A DNA stretch of 64,000 nt from Halovenus marina. Its GTDB lineage: Archaea > Halobacteriota > Halobacteria > Halobacteriales > Haloarculaceae. Shown piece after piece: positions 1-7,951 of this stretch. The notes beneath the pieces were generated by a model. The model was not told the DNA's origin, searched no databases, and saw nothing but the letters and a program-made list of their open reading frames with translations. Position numbers and translations under genes: made by a program. Numbering within the stretch: position 1 is the stretch's first letter; every line of letters starts with the position of its first letter. Location of the stretch: the NCBI RefSeq assembly GCF_051414115.1, contig NZ_JBLKNZ010000001.1:1860001-1924000 (forward strand), read 5' to 3'.

Positions 1-130
1 CCAGTTGGCTCTGCGTGAGCCGATCGTTGTACTCCAGAACCTTCGCGACGAGTTTCGCACTCGGTGGTAACTCCCGCACTGCATCCCAGCCACGCTGTGC
101 TGCCGACCGCTCGACCTCTGTGACACTCAT
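1..130 (-). CDS. Winged-helix DNA-binding protein, N-terminal part only (cut by window edge)
   Basis: The reverse-strand frame starts at ATG 130 and runs off the left edge after 43 codons. The visible residues include LPPSAKLVAKVLEYN followed by LTQSQL. This resembles the first helices of the small haloarchaeal MarR-like winged-helix regulators, in which the TQSQL stretch begins the recognition part of the HTH. An AT-rich box at about 153-162 lies 27 nt upstream of the ATG, which fits leaderless transcription separate from the kinase gene upstream. The target and role cannot be told from the fragment. Confidence 0.7.
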   Translation of the reverse strand, partial: MSVTEVERSAAQRGWDAVRELPPSAKLVAKVLEYNDRLTQSQL

Positions 131-152
131 GATACACACCTCTCTGGGATGT

Positions 153-168
153 ACTATAATAATATTTT
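153..168 (-). promoter_or_regulatory. AT-rich core promoter of the winged-helix gene
   Basis: This is an uninterrupted run of A and T inside otherwise GC-rich DNA. Its first half is centred 27 nt upstream of the ATG at 130, the usual TATA spacing for a leaderless haloarchaeal transcript. The surrounding 131-234 gap holds no gene. Confidence 0.5.
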
Positions 169-234
169 CTATCTTGCTTTATTCACTATAGTAATATCAG
201 CATGTTCGATGAGACAGACCGGCAGGGTGTGAGA

Positions 235-1323
235 TCAGAACGGTTGGTTCTCGGCGCGATTCAGTTCGAGGCTGATTATCGCTCCAGTCGGGTCGTTGTC
301 GAGGATCTGGGTGTCGCCGTCGAATTCAGTCACGACAGTGTTGACGATATACAAGCCGATACCGGTCCCCTCGCTCCGCAATCCGCGTTCCCCTTTGCCG
401 AACACTTCGGCCTTCCGCTCGTCCGGGATCCCCGGGCCGTCGTCTGCGATACTGACGTGGACCGACTCGTCGTCTGCCTCGACAGATATCTCGACGTGGG
501 GCGCTCCCTCGTTGTGCTGGACAGCGTTGTTCAGCAGGTTTCGGAACACCGAGGAGAGCATCCCGTTGGCGGCCACGGAGAGTTGCGGGAGCGGGTCCCG
601 TAGCTCGAACTCGGCGCCCGGATAGCGGGTTCGAGCCTTCTGGACTTCCTCACGGAGATACTGGTCGAGTCGGATCAGTTCGGTTTCGATATCCGACTGC
701 TCGGTCGCGATCCGCATGTACTCGCGGCTGTTCTGTGTCAACTCCCGGATCCGGTCGGTCGTTCGCAGGATTCGCCGGAGGTCGGATTCGTGCTCGTCGT
801 CGACCTGTTCGGCGAGGCGTTCGCCCCACAGTTCCAGCACCTGCACGTCGTTGCTGATATCGTGTCTGAGGATCCGGTTGAGCACCTCGAGTTGGTCTTT
901 CGTCGTGCGAACCTCCGTCTCTCGCTCCTGACGTTCGAGGGCATACCGAACCGACTTGACGAGCGCTTCCCGGTTCATCGCGCCCTTCGTGAGATAGTCC
1001 TGTGCCCCCTGCTGAAGCAGTTCGAGCGCCGCCTGTTCGTCCTGCAGCCCGGTCAGGACGACGACCGGGGTTGTGGCGATACAGTTGTCGAGTCGATGGA
1101 AGGTCTCGACGCCGCTGGTCTCGGGCAAGCCGAGATCGAGCAACACGAGATCGACCTCGTTCTGTTCGATCCAGTCACTGCCCGCGTTCAGTGTCTGCTC
1201 GTGACGAACGGTGACCTCGTCGGGCAACAGCGCAGAGTCGGCCTGCGTGAGGTGGCGACGGATGAGTCGCGCGTCGTTCGGGTTGTCTTCGACCAACAGA
1301 ACGTCGAGCGAATCTACCTGCAT
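235..1323 (-). CDS. Receiver domain fused to a histidine kinase
   Basis: This 362-residue cytoplasmic protein has a CheY-like receiver at about 5-125, with acidic residues E12/D13, phospho-acceptor D63 and conserved K113. A dimerisation/phosphotransfer segment around 145-200 carries H154 in the haloarchaeal-style motif LRHDISND. An ATPase domain follows at about 230-355, with an intact N box (RNLLNNAVQH), DDGPGIP and GTGIGL motifs. The receiver-first order is typical of archaeal kinases that act as relay intermediates. It lies 3 nt after the stand-alone receiver gene and is probably co-transcribed with it and the upstream PAS kinase. The signal and output are unknown. Confidence 0.88.
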   Translation of the reverse strand: MQVDSLDVLLVEDNPNDARLIRRHLTQADSALLPDEVTVRHEQTLNAGSDWIEQNEVDLVLLDLGLPETSGVETFHRLDNCIATTPVVVLTGLQDEQAALELLQQGAQDYLTKGAMNREALVKSVRYALERQERETEVRTTKDQLEVLNRILRHDISNDVQVLELWGERLAEQVDDEHESDLRRILRTTDRIRELTQNSREYMRIATEQSDIETELIRLDQYLREEVQKARTRYPGAEFELRDPLPQLSVAANGMLSSVFRNLLNNAVQHNEGAPHVEISVEADDESVHVSIADDGPGIPDERKAEVFGKGERGLRSEGTGIGLYIVNTVVTEFDGDTQILDNDPTGAIISLELNRAENQPF

Positions 1324-1326
1324 CCG

Positions 1327-1791
1327 TCACTCCGTTTCGGGAAGTTTGACGAGCTGGAACCAGAACTGCTCGATCTGTCGAACCGTCTCCTTGAACTCGG
1401 CGTGGCCGACCGGCTTCGTCAGATACGCGTTCGCGCTGTGCTCGTAGGATTCGACGATGTCCTGTTCAGCCTCGGAACTCGTCAGGATGATGATCGGGAT
1501 CGTCGACAGCTCTGGGTCCTGCTCGGCGTCTGCGAGTACCTCAAGGCCGTCCTTTCGGGGCATCTCGATGTCGAGCAACACGACGTCCGGGCGAGGCTTG
1601 TCGGTGTACTCGCCCTGCTGCCGGAGGAACTTCATCGTCTCGACCCCGTCGTTGACGACGTGAATGTTGTTCAGCAGCTTTCCCTTGTCGAAGGCACGCT
1701 TTGTCAGCCGAACGTCGTTTGGGTTGTCCTCTGCGAGCAGGATTTCGACTGGTTCTTCCTGTGTGGTCGGGCCGGATGGAACATCGCTCAT
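1327..1791 (-). CDS. Single-domain response regulator, Rcp1-like
   Basis: This 154-residue receiver-only protein has acidic pocket E21/D22, phospho-acceptor D74 (LLDIEMP), and the conserved Thr and Lys (ILTSS, YLTKPV). The C-terminal helix FWFQLVKLP and the overall pattern resemble cyanobacterial Rcp1-type receivers that partner PAS/GAF kinases. No DNA-binding output domain is present. Its start codon overlaps the stop of the upstream kinase (ATGA at 1788-1791), implying translational coupling, and the receiver-kinase follows 3 nt downstream. I infer that the three form one relay. Confidence 0.88.
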   Translation of the reverse strand: MSDVPSGPTTQEEPVEILLAEDNPNDVRLTKRAFDKGKLLNNIHVVNDGVETMKFLRQQGEYTDKPRPDVVLLDIEMPRKDGLEVLADAEQDPELSTIPIIILTSSEAEQDIVESYEHSANAYLTKPVGHAEFKETVRQIEQFWFQLVKLPETE

Positions 1792-3647
1792 GGCAGATCA
1801 CCGTCTGGCTGCTGTTTGTCGAGCGTGAATACGAAGGTTGCGCCCTCGTCGGGCGGTGATTCGACCCATATCTCGCCGCCGTGGCGCTGCACGATGTTGT
1901 CACAGATGGCGAGTCCGACGCCCTTTGCCTGACTCTCGGTCTGATACTGGTGAGTGCTTTTGAACATCCTGAATATCTTCTCCTGTTGTGATTCGGCAAT
2001 TCCGGGACCGTCGTCTGCGACCTCGAAGCGATATTCGTCGGGCCGTTCCTCCCCGCTGATGGTGATCGTCACGGGTTCGTCTGTCGAGTGTTCGAGCGCG
2101 TTCTTCACGAGGTTCTGAAAGACCTGCCGGATCTGATCCCCGTCGGCCTCGACCGTCGGGAGCGGTTCGCAGTCGACGGTTCCGTCGTGTGTTTCCAGCA
2201 GGACACGCAGGTCGTCGACGATATCGCCGACGGCCTCGTCGACCTGAACCTGGTCGAATTCGCTGCCGCGCGTCGTCACACGGGAGTAATCCAGCAGCGC
2301 GTTTATCATCGAATGCATCCGCTCGGTAGCGGTGACCGCGACGTCGATGAGTTCCTGCGCTTCGTCGTCCAGGTCGTCCTCGTAGTCCTCCGCGAGTATA
2401 TCCACGTAGTTCGCGACCGTTCGAAGTGGCTCCTGCAGGTCGTGAGATGCGACGTACGCGAATCGTTCGAGGCGTTCGTTCGACTCCTCCAGTCGGCGCT
2501 CGTGTTCCTTCCGATCGGTGATGTCGATACTGACGCCGATGAGTCGCTGTGTTGCCTCGTCTTCAGTCACGAACTGTGCGTTCGACTGCCACCACCGTGT
2601 CTGTCCATCGTCGTGGATCATCCGGTACTCCTGCTCGAAGTCCTCACCGTTCTCGATGGCAGTCTCGACTGTCGACCGGGCGGTCTCACGGTCATCTGGG
2701 TGAATCTGGTCGAGCAGCGCGCCGAAGGGAAGTCTGCCGTTCGTCTCGTCAGCCGGAACCTGCGTCTGACGACTCTCGTGGAGGATGATCTCCGCGGAGT
2801 CGGGGTCGAACTCCCAGACGCCAGCGTCGGCCGCTTCGAGGGCGAGTTCGAGCCGTCGCTGCGTCTGTTCGAGATTCCGCTCGTAGGCCTTCTGCTCTGT
2901 GATGTCTCGGGTGAAGCCGACGATATGCGTGAGTTCGCCGTCCTCGAACACCGGTTCGGCCTCCACGCGCACCCATCGGCCGTAGTCCTCCGCGGAATTG
3001 ACGCGGAATTCGAGTTCCGCCCCTTCCCCGTTCGAGAGAATTTCCATGGCCGAGTGAACTGTCGCTCGGTCGTCGGGGTGAACACCCTCCAGAAAGAGCG
3101 TGGGATCCTCGGACAGCTGTTCGGCGGTGATCCCCCAGACCTCCTCGAATCCGGAATTGAGATAGACTACCTCAGACCAGTCAGCCGTAAACATCCAGAG
3201 CACGTCCTGTGAGGCCTCCACGATCGCCTCGTATCGTTCGAGTTCCTGCTCGCGCGTCGCCCGGCCAGCGGATGGCCCCGTTGTCTCACCGACGACCACG
3301 ACAGCCCCGACGACAGCGCCGCCGTCACGAACTGGAGAGAAGCGTAACTCGGTTCCCGTCGATCCGCTCGCCCGAAACTGTTCGCTGACCGGATACTCGT
3401 CGTACTCGTCGGTCAACACAGTACGGAGCGTCTGCTTGAATTGATCCCGCTCATCGGAGGCAAGCAGTTCCGCTGCCAGGTCCGCAACTGGCCGTTCGGT
3501 GAACTGACCAACTGGTGCATCAACGCGGTCACACAGCCTCGAATTAGCGTACACGAGGGTAGATTCACGGTCGAGGAGAAACGCCCCGTTGTCGACGCTG
3601 TCGAGAACGGACCGGTAGTCCTCCACGTTCAGTTTTGTCTTACTCAT
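1788..3647 (-). CDS. Multi-PAS sensor histidine kinase
   Basis: The chosen start gives 619 residues. Three PAS-like domains are visible at about 10-125, 135-255 and 262-385; the second and third end in the PAC-like pattern (G)FTRDIT and SIDITDRK. A HisKA segment carries H402 in ASHDLQEP, the form common in phytochrome-like kinases, and an HATPase domain lies in the last 120 residues with DDGPGI and GVGLAI motifs. There are no membrane segments, so sensing is cytoplasmic. An in-frame ATG at 3689 would add 14 residues and sits about 25 nt from an AT palindrome, so it is a real alternative start. The open frame beyond that runs into the promoter of the divergent PAN gene and was not used. Confidence 0.86.
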   Translation of the reverse strand: MSKTKLNVEDYRSVLDSVDNGAFLLDRESTLVYANSRLCDRVDAPVGQFTERPVADLAAELLASDERDQFKQTLRTVLTDEYDEYPVSEQFRASGSTGTELRFSPVRDGGAVVGAVVVVGETTGPSAGRATREQELERYEAIVEASQDVLWMFTADWSEVVYLNSGFEEVWGITAEQLSEDPTLFLEGVHPDDRATVHSAMEILSNGEGAELEFRVNSAEDYGRWVRVEAEPVFEDGELTHIVGFTRDITEQKAYERNLEQTQRRLELALEAADAGVWEFDPDSAEIILHESRQTQVPADETNGRLPFGALLDQIHPDDRETARSTVETAIENGEDFEQEYRMIHDDGQTRWWQSNAQFVTEDEATQRLIGVSIDITDRKEHERRLEESNERLERFAYVASHDLQEPLRTVANYVDILAEDYEDDLDDEAQELIDVAVTATERMHSMINALLDYSRVTTRGSEFDQVQVDEAVGDIVDDLRVLLETHDGTVDCEPLPTVEADGDQIRQVFQNLVKNALEHSTDEPVTITISGEERPDEYRFEVADDGPGIAESQQEKIFRMFKSTHQYQTESQAKGVGLAICDNIVQRHGGEIWVESPPDEGATFVFTLDKQQPDGDLP

Positions 3648-3706
3648 GCCCGGAGTACCGTCTATCCGCGCTACGACGAACGCGCTCATTAATGAATGGG
3701 TCACAG

Positions 3707-3720
3707 ATTCAAATTTGAAT
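3707..3720. promoter_or_regulatory. 14-bp perfect AT palindrome in a divergent promoter region
   Basis: ATTCAAATTTGAAT is a perfect inverted repeat between the PAS kinase (reverse) and PAN (forward). It is centred about 25 nt upstream of the possible kinase start at 3689, so it could be the kinase TATA region or an operator overlapping it. It is too far from PAN to be the PAN core promoter. Confidence 0.45.
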
Positions 3721-3798
3721 ATCGCGCCAGACAGCGGCGGGCAGAGGGCCCACAGACCGACGGGATCGGTTCGAGCGTTCGTGTCGACCCGAAACCTC

Positions 3799-3806
3799 TT
3801 ATTATT
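3799..3806 (+). promoter_or_regulatory. TATA-like box of the PAN gene
   Basis: TTATTATT is centred about 25 nt before the ATG at 3827, which suggests a leaderless transcript. The flanking DNA is GC-rich. Confidence 0.5.
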
Positions 3807-3826
3807 GAGGGCACTATACGAGGGTA

Positions 3827-5038
3827 ATGACGGACACAGTGGACGACGTCGAACTGCCGTACGACGACGACGCGTCCAAGCAGGACAAGATCGACTCACT
3901 GGAGGAACGGTTGGAGGTTCTCGAATCACAGAACGAGGAGATGCGGGACAAGCTTCTCGATGCGAACGCCGAGAACAACAAATATCAGCAGAAGCTCGAA
4001 CGGCTGACTCACGAGAACAAGAAGCTCAAGCAGTCGCCGCTTTTCGTCGCGACGGTGCAGGAACTGACCGAAGAGGGGGTCATCATCAAACAGCACGGCA
4101 ACAATCAGGAGGCGCTCACCGAGGTCACCGAGGAGATGCGCGAGTCACTAGAGCCTGACGACCGGGTCGCCGTGAACAACTCGCTGTCGGTCGTCAAGAC
4201 GCTGGAAGACGAGACAGACGTGCGGGCGCGCGTGATGCAGGTCGACACCAGTCCCGACGTGACCTACGGCGACATCGGCGGTATCGAGGCACAGATCGAG
4301 GAGGTCAGAGAGACCGTCGAGATGCCGCTCCGAAGCCCCGACATGTTCGAGGCAGTCGGCATCGAACCGCCGTCTGGTGTTCTTCTGCACGGCCCGCCGG
4401 GCACCGGCAAGACGATGCTCGCGAAGGCCGTCGCCAATCAGACCGACGCGACGTTCATCAAGATGGCTGGCTCCGAACTCGTCCACAAGTTCATCGGCGA
4501 GGGAGCAAAGCTCGTCCGCGACCTGTTCGAGTTGGCCCGCCAGCACCAGCCTGCGGTCATCTTCATCGACGAAATCGACGCCATCGCGGCAAAGCGAACC
4601 GACTCGAAGACTTCAGGTGACGCTGAAGTCCAGCGGACGATGATGCAGTTGCTCTCGGAGATGGACGGCTTCGAGGATCGGGGCGAGATCCGGATCATCG
4701 CTGCCACGAACCGCTTCGACATGCTCGACCGCGCTATCTTGCGCCCCGGTCGCTTCGACCGACTCATCGAAGTGCCCGAACCCGACGAGGCGGGCCGCGA
4801 ACAGATCTTCAAGATCCACACGCGGGCGATGAACGTCGAGGAGGATCTGGACTACGCGGATCTGGCGGCGATGGCAGACGGCGCATCCGGCGCAGACATC
4901 AAGGCGATCTGTACCGAGGCCGGGATGTTCGCCATCCGCGACGACCGGACGAACGTCCGGATGGAAGACTTCGAGGAAGCCTACGAGAAGATCCAAAACG
5001 AGACCGAAGACGAAGAGATCGACCGGACGTTCGCCTGA
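3827..5038 (+). CDS. pan: Proteasome-activating nucleotidase (PAN)
   Basis: This 403-residue AAA+ ATPase forms the hexameric cap that unfolds proteins and feeds them to the 20S proteasome. An N-terminal coiled coil spans about 20-70, followed by the OB-like region (PLFVATVQE onward) and the AAA domain, with Walker A GPPGTGKT at 189-196, Walker B FIDEID at 246-251, and sensor/arginine-finger region AATNRFD and RPGRFD. The length matches haloarchaeal PanA. The C-terminus ends RTFA and not in a classical HbYX tripeptide, which I believe is usual for haloarchaeal PanA. The proteasome alpha subunit lies about 9.5 kb downstream on the other strand. Confidence 0.96.
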   Translation: MTDTVDDVELPYDDDASKQDKIDSLEERLEVLESQNEEMRDKLLDANAENNKYQQKLERLTHENKKLKQSPLFVATVQELTEEGVIIKQHGNNQEALTEVTEEMRESLEPDDRVAVNNSLSVVKTLEDETDVRARVMQVDTSPDVTYGDIGGIEAQIEEVRETVEMPLRSPDMFEAVGIEPPSGVLLHGPPGTGKTMLAKAVANQTDATFIKMAGSELVHKFIGEGAKLVRDLFELARQHQPAVIFIDEIDAIAAKRTDSKTSGDAEVQRTMMQLLSEMDGFEDRGEIRIIAATNRFDMLDRAILRPGRFDRLIEVPEPDEAGREQIFKIHTRAMNVEEDLDYADLAAMADGASGADIKAICTEAGMFAIRDDRTNVRMEDFEEAYEKIQNETEDEEIDRTFA

Positions 5039-5105
5039 TTACCGGTCTGAGTCCGTCACGCTCTGTAGCCCTATCACTTTTGCATCGGGAACCCCTCCCT
5101 GAGAT

Positions 5106-5276
5106 ATGGCCGACCAGCGATACGTCTACACGACACACGAAACCGAGGCCCGTCCCCGGAAGATGGGCAACATCGAGAGCATCATCAACGAGTACGCACA
5201 GGAGGGGTGGCGACTCAGCGAGACGCTCCAGCGCGACGGGACGACCGTCGGACTGGTCTTCGAGCGGAAGGTCTAG
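5106..5276 (+). CDS. Small DUF4177-like protein
   Basis: This frame encodes 56 residues starting at ATG 5106. The central stretch IESIINEYAQEGWRL, followed by FERK at the end, matches the pattern of DUF4177 proteins (helix with an EGW turn, then a strand). The function of that family is unknown. The gene ends 4 nt inside the 3' end of the convergent gene (5273-5276 overlap). A weak AT stretch lies about 25-30 nt upstream. Confidence 0.72.
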   Translation: MADQRYVYTTHETEARPRKMGNIESIINEYAQEGWRLSETLQRDGTTVGLVFERKV

Positions 5277-5545
5277 CTCATCCCCATGTCGGCCGCCTCG
5301 TCAGGCACCGGAAGGTTCGTCGGATCGACGCCGAGCAGCTCGGCCGCGTGGTCGAGTGCCATGTCGAACCCGTAGTAACGTTCGAGTTCGTCGCCGTCGC
5401 GCCGAACCTTGAGCATCGCGTACCCCTCGATGTTCTGGGCAATCGTAACCTGTGTGTCCCCGAGTTCGTAGACGAGGCGGCGTTCTGCGTCGGTTTCGTC
5501 GTAGGTAGCTGTGAGCGCGTCAGGGGCCGGTGTCATTAGCTGCAT
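5273..5545 (-). CDS. Conserved hypothetical protein, 90 residues
   Basis: This is a small acidic protein with no membrane segment, signal or recognised catalytic motif. It looks like one alpha/beta domain: strands around YELGDTQVTI and MLKVRRDG, then helical segments ending LPVPDEAADMGMS. The second in-frame ATG (5536) is an alternative start. It converges with the DUF4177-like gene with a 4-nt overlap and diverges from the PadR-like gene. I do not assign a function. Confidence 0.68.
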   Translation of the reverse strand: MQLMTPAPDALTATYDETDAERRLVYELGDTQVTIAQNIEGYAMLKVRRDGDELERYYGFDMALDHAAELLGVDPTNLPVPDEAADMGMS

Positions 5546-5646
5546 CTACGGCCGCAGACAGGCAAGCGTGTCGGTTCGCTGTCGGCAAGAGAGCGGTAGA
5601 GTACCGTGTCGAAACAGCAAAACCGTCCGGTCTGTTCCGTCGAGGC

Positions 5647-5931
5647 ATGACGAAGTTCCTCCAGAGCGGGCGACGCCGTGACATCTGCGTGTTGCTCGCG
5701 GACGAACCCCGACAGGCGCAGGCGCTCAAGAGCCGTCTGGAAACACACTACGACGAGCGCATCGAACCCAAGTCGTTCTACGGCGCGCTCGATGCGCTCG
5801 AATCCAGCGGATTCGTCGAGACGGAGACGGCGGGCATCCACGACAGATACGTGCTGACCGACGCCGGGAGACAGCGTCTCGACGAACACGTCGAGTGGAT
5901 GCGCGAACACGTCGAAGGGGAGAAAGACTGA
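5647..5931 (+). CDS. PadR-type winged-helix transcription regulator
   Basis: From ATG 5647 the protein has 94 residues. MTKFLQSGRRRDICVLLADE opens the first helix, followed by SFYGALDALESSGFVE, a wing-like strand pair ending YVLTDAGRQRL, and a short C-terminal helix. This layout is that of PadR-like haloarchaeal regulators. The frame is open further upstream to 5530, but the ATG at the conserved MTK start is preferred. The target is unknown. The small membrane gene downstream is 26 nt away and may be co-transcribed. Confidence 0.78.
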   Translation: MTKFLQSGRRRDICVLLADEPRQAQALKSRLETHYDERIEPKSFYGALDALESSGFVETETAGIHDRYVLTDAGRQRLDEHVEWMREHVEGEKD

Positions 5932-5957
5932 ACACCGACCCAGATCGATCGGATGAT

Positions 5958-6134
5958 ATGACACAGACGACAGCTAGCACCGCAGGTGCGGTCGGCGGCG
6001 GTCTCGGCGGCGCTGTCGGCGGACTGCTCGCAGCGCAGACGTCGCTCGGTGTCGTCGGGGTCGGAGCGAGTGCGGCACTCGGCTGTCTGGTCGGGTTCGG
6101 CGGGTACACCGCGATAACGCGACTCACGGAGTGA
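5958..6134 (+). CDS. Small glycine-rich membrane protein
   Basis: ATG 5958 opens a 58-residue frame whose residues from about 10 to 50 are almost entirely small and hydrophobic with Gly-rich repeats (AVGGGLGGAVGG, GVVGVGASAALG). I expect one or two membrane helices with glycine-zipper packing. No homology-based function can be stated. It follows the PadR-like regulator by 26 nt and converges with the CopD-like gene. Confidence 0.6.
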   Translation: MTQTTASTAGAVGGGLGGAVGGLLAAQTSLGVVGVGASAALGCLVGFGGYTAITRLTE

Positions 6135-6154
6135 TCCCGCGCTCACTGGCTGTA

Positions 6155-6619
6155 TCAGAGAAAGCCGACGTTGTTCGCAGAGAGCAGTCCGGCGACGGTG
6201 AGCAAGCCGAGCGCGAGGATGCTCGCGGCCAGGAACAGTTGCCGTGCCTCGCGGGCCGGTTCGCGCACCTTGTCGCGCCCGGTGCCGTCCGCGAGTCGCT
6301 TCGCGCCCATCTCGACGGTGGCGGCGAGCAGAAACCAGAACAGGACCATCGCGAGAACGAGGTTCCCGCCGTCGGTTCCCGTCAGCGACTCGCCCGTGTA
6401 TCGCTGGGCCGCCATGTGGCTCCCGGTGAGAAACAACACGAGTGCGCTCGTCCGCGAGACAGTCTTGAGTTTTCCGGTGATCCGCTCCAGCGCGGCCGCA
6501 GTCAGATCCCCCTCCCGTGCGAGCGGCAGCACGGTGAGCGTGACGAACACGACGCTGCCAGTCCACAGTCCAGCGAACAACGAGTGGAGCACGTACGCGA
6601 CGACTTCGATCGGTTCCAT
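6155..6619 (-). CDS. CopD-like integral membrane protein
   Basis: With the start at ATG 6619 the protein has 154 residues and four predicted membrane helices: VAYVLHSLFAGLWTGSVVF, a central VLFLTGSHMAAQRY region, LVLAMVLFWFLLAATVE, and the C-terminal AASILALGLLTVAGLL. The H-S-x3-G-x-W-T-G pattern in helix 1 and the conserved His in TGSHMA resemble the copper-resistance D membrane family, in which such histidines may bind copper or haem. An upstream in-frame ATG adds 7 polar residues. No copper ATPase or chaperone is adjacent, so the metal role is only a family inference. Confidence 0.7.
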   Translation of the reverse strand: MEPIEVVAYVLHSLFAGLWTGSVVFVTLTVLPLAREGDLTAAALERITGKLKTVSRTSALVLFLTGSHMAAQRYTGESLTGTDGGNLVLAMVLFWFLLAATVEMGAKRLADGTGRDKVREPAREARQLFLAASILALGLLTVAGLLSANNVGFL

Positions 6620-6684
6620 GTCACCATCTGTCGGATGCACTCACTCAAAACGTCCGATTCGTCTCCGGTTGGCTGACGCAGGAT

Positions 6685-7338
6685 TTAGAACGCGCGGTCG
6701 CCGTCGTGCAGAGCGGTCGGGTTCTCGATATCGCGGATCTCCTCGACATCGAGTTTGTCGATGAGATTGACGAAGGCACCAGGGTCGGGGATCAGGAAGA
6801 TGCGAAGCTGAAACTGCGTGTCCTGCTCGGCGAGGTCGACGGTCGAATCCAGAACGATAGATAGCGAGTCCGAGTGGATGTGTGAGAGTGCCTGCTCGGC
6901 GATCGTATCTGAGTCGGCCAGTTCCAGATCGGGAGTGTCCATGTTGATGGTCGTATCCAGCGTGTTCGCGATGCCGTCGATGAATCCGGAGGTGAGAATG
7001 TTGCACATCTCCTGGAGCGCGCTCTCGTGCATCTGGTTGAGTCCGCCCTCGACCTGCTGGCCAGTCATGTGTTCGGCAATCTGGGCGGCAGTGTGCTCGT
7101 CGAGCGTCATCAGAAAGACACCGTAGGGCGGTTCGGTCAGCCTGATGTTAGCGTGATAGAACTCCCCGCTGCCGATCTCTTTTGGGACGTCGTCCGGTTC
7201 GACAAAGGAGAGGCTCTTGATTTTCACGTCGGCGTCGATACCGGCCATGGTCGACAGCGACGAGGCGACGTTTTTCGCGCCGTGCTGGATCAGCTTCCCG
7301 ATAATAGTCAGCTTCCGAATGTCGACGAGTATCGGCAT
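6685..7338 (-). CDS. cheC: CheC-type chemotaxis phosphatase
   Basis: This 217-residue protein carries the CheC/FliY active-site pattern exactly once: S106-x3-E110-x2-N113-x22-P136. CheC removes phosphate from CheY-P and, in archaea, sits at the interface of receptor adaptation and the motor. The matching N-terminal repeat (residues about 6-36) keeps D6 but lacks the Glu and Asn, so only one half-site looks active. No other che gene is adjacent; a chemotaxis transducer lies 11 kb away. A possible 40-residue ORF ends 7 nt upstream on the same strand. Confidence 0.88.
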   Translation of the reverse strand: MPILVDIRKLTIIGKLIQHGAKNVASSLSTMAGIDADVKIKSLSFVEPDDVPKEIGSGEFYHANIRLTEPPYGVFLMTLDEHTAAQIAEHMTGQQVEGGLNQMHESALQEMCNILTSGFIDGIANTLDTTINMDTPDLELADSDTIAEQALSHIHSDSLSIVLDSTVDLAEQDTQFQLRIFLIPDPGAFVNLIDKLDVEEIRDIENPTALHDGDRAF

Positions 7339-7345
7339 CGAATGG

Positions 7346-7468
7346 TCATTTTGCGGGCATCCTCGTAGTAGTTACGGCGAGGGCACGTGTCCAGCAGACC
7401 GAGCAGATGGTGGGGTCGCGCGCCGCGCTGGTCAGCTCATCGAACAGAGAGATGTGAGAATCGGACAT
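7346..7468 (-). CDS. Possible 40-residue ORF upstream of cheC
   Basis: ATG 7468 to TGA 7346 encodes a small protein with a CSVC dicysteine motif at residues 22-25 and a basic C-terminus. In its favour, an AT palindrome (CAAATTTG, 7491-7498) is centred about 27 nt upstream of the ATG, and the ORF ends just before cheC on the same strand. Against it are its short length and the lack of any family I recognise. It could instead be a decayed gene, since another frame over the 3' half also reads like protein. Confidence 0.33.
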   Translation of the reverse strand: MSDSHISLFDELTSAARDPTICSVCWTRALAVTTTRMPAK

Positions 7469-7602
7469 ACTATCAGTACTAATAACGATACAAATTTGCG
7501 AAAAATTAGCTGCAACTGGAGTCTCGTGTCAAGCCCCACATGGGAATACAGGGCCTGAGAGGGCAATATTGGGGGAAGTGTGTTAACGCGACTCAGGATA
7601 GT

Positions 7603-7610
7603 ACTATAAC
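7603..7610 (+). promoter_or_regulatory. TATA-like box of the UPF0058 gene
   Basis: ACTATAAC is centred about 30 nt before ATG 7637. The gap 7469-7636 upstream of the gene holds no other supported feature except the AT box used by the reverse-strand ORF. Confidence 0.45.
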
Positions 7611-7636
7611 CCTCCAGTATCTATGAGTTGGTGTCC

Positions 7637-7873
7637 ATGAAAAAGCAGGAGCTCATTCACCTCCACGGCCTGCTTGCACAGGTACAGAATCACTACGAGC
7701 AAGAGACAGGCGAGACGGTCGAGCACGATCGATACACCACACTCGGCGTTCAACCGACATCGATCCACAAATCGAAGACGGATCACAAGGACGCAGTGTT
7801 TGCACTCGCGAACGGAATCACCTCCGAGATGCGAGAGACCGAGACCGAGCGCGTTTCGGCGACCGCTGACTAA
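7637..7873 (+). CDS. UPF0058 family protein
   Basis: The 78-residue frame starts at ATG 7637; a TTG three codons earlier is less likely. It opens MKKQELIHLHGLL, has the family block SIHKSKTDHK near residues 48-57, and continues AVFALANGITS. This is the archaeal UPF0058 family, small helical proteins of unknown function. It is a monocistronic forward gene that converges with the DUF555 gene. Confidence 0.88.
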   Translation: MKKQELIHLHGLLAQVQNHYEQETGETVEHDRYTTLGVQPTSIHKSKTDHKDAVFALANGITSEMRETETERVSATAD

Positions 7874-7951
7874 CTGTTCTGTTGTTTCGTCACGTAGTGA
7901 CACTACACCGGACAGCGGCGTCCACGTCACGCTGGTCGGCGTCGAAACGGG

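Noticed and set aside
790..1932. 380-codon forward open frame across the receiver genes
   Set aside because: It is antisense to two clear receiver proteins; its translation has no domain motifs. High-GC DNA leaves such long shadow frames open.
3648..3929. N-terminal extension of the PAS kinase frame
   Set aside because: It runs through the divergent promoter region into the PAN gene. The ATG at 3647, or at most 3689, is more credible.
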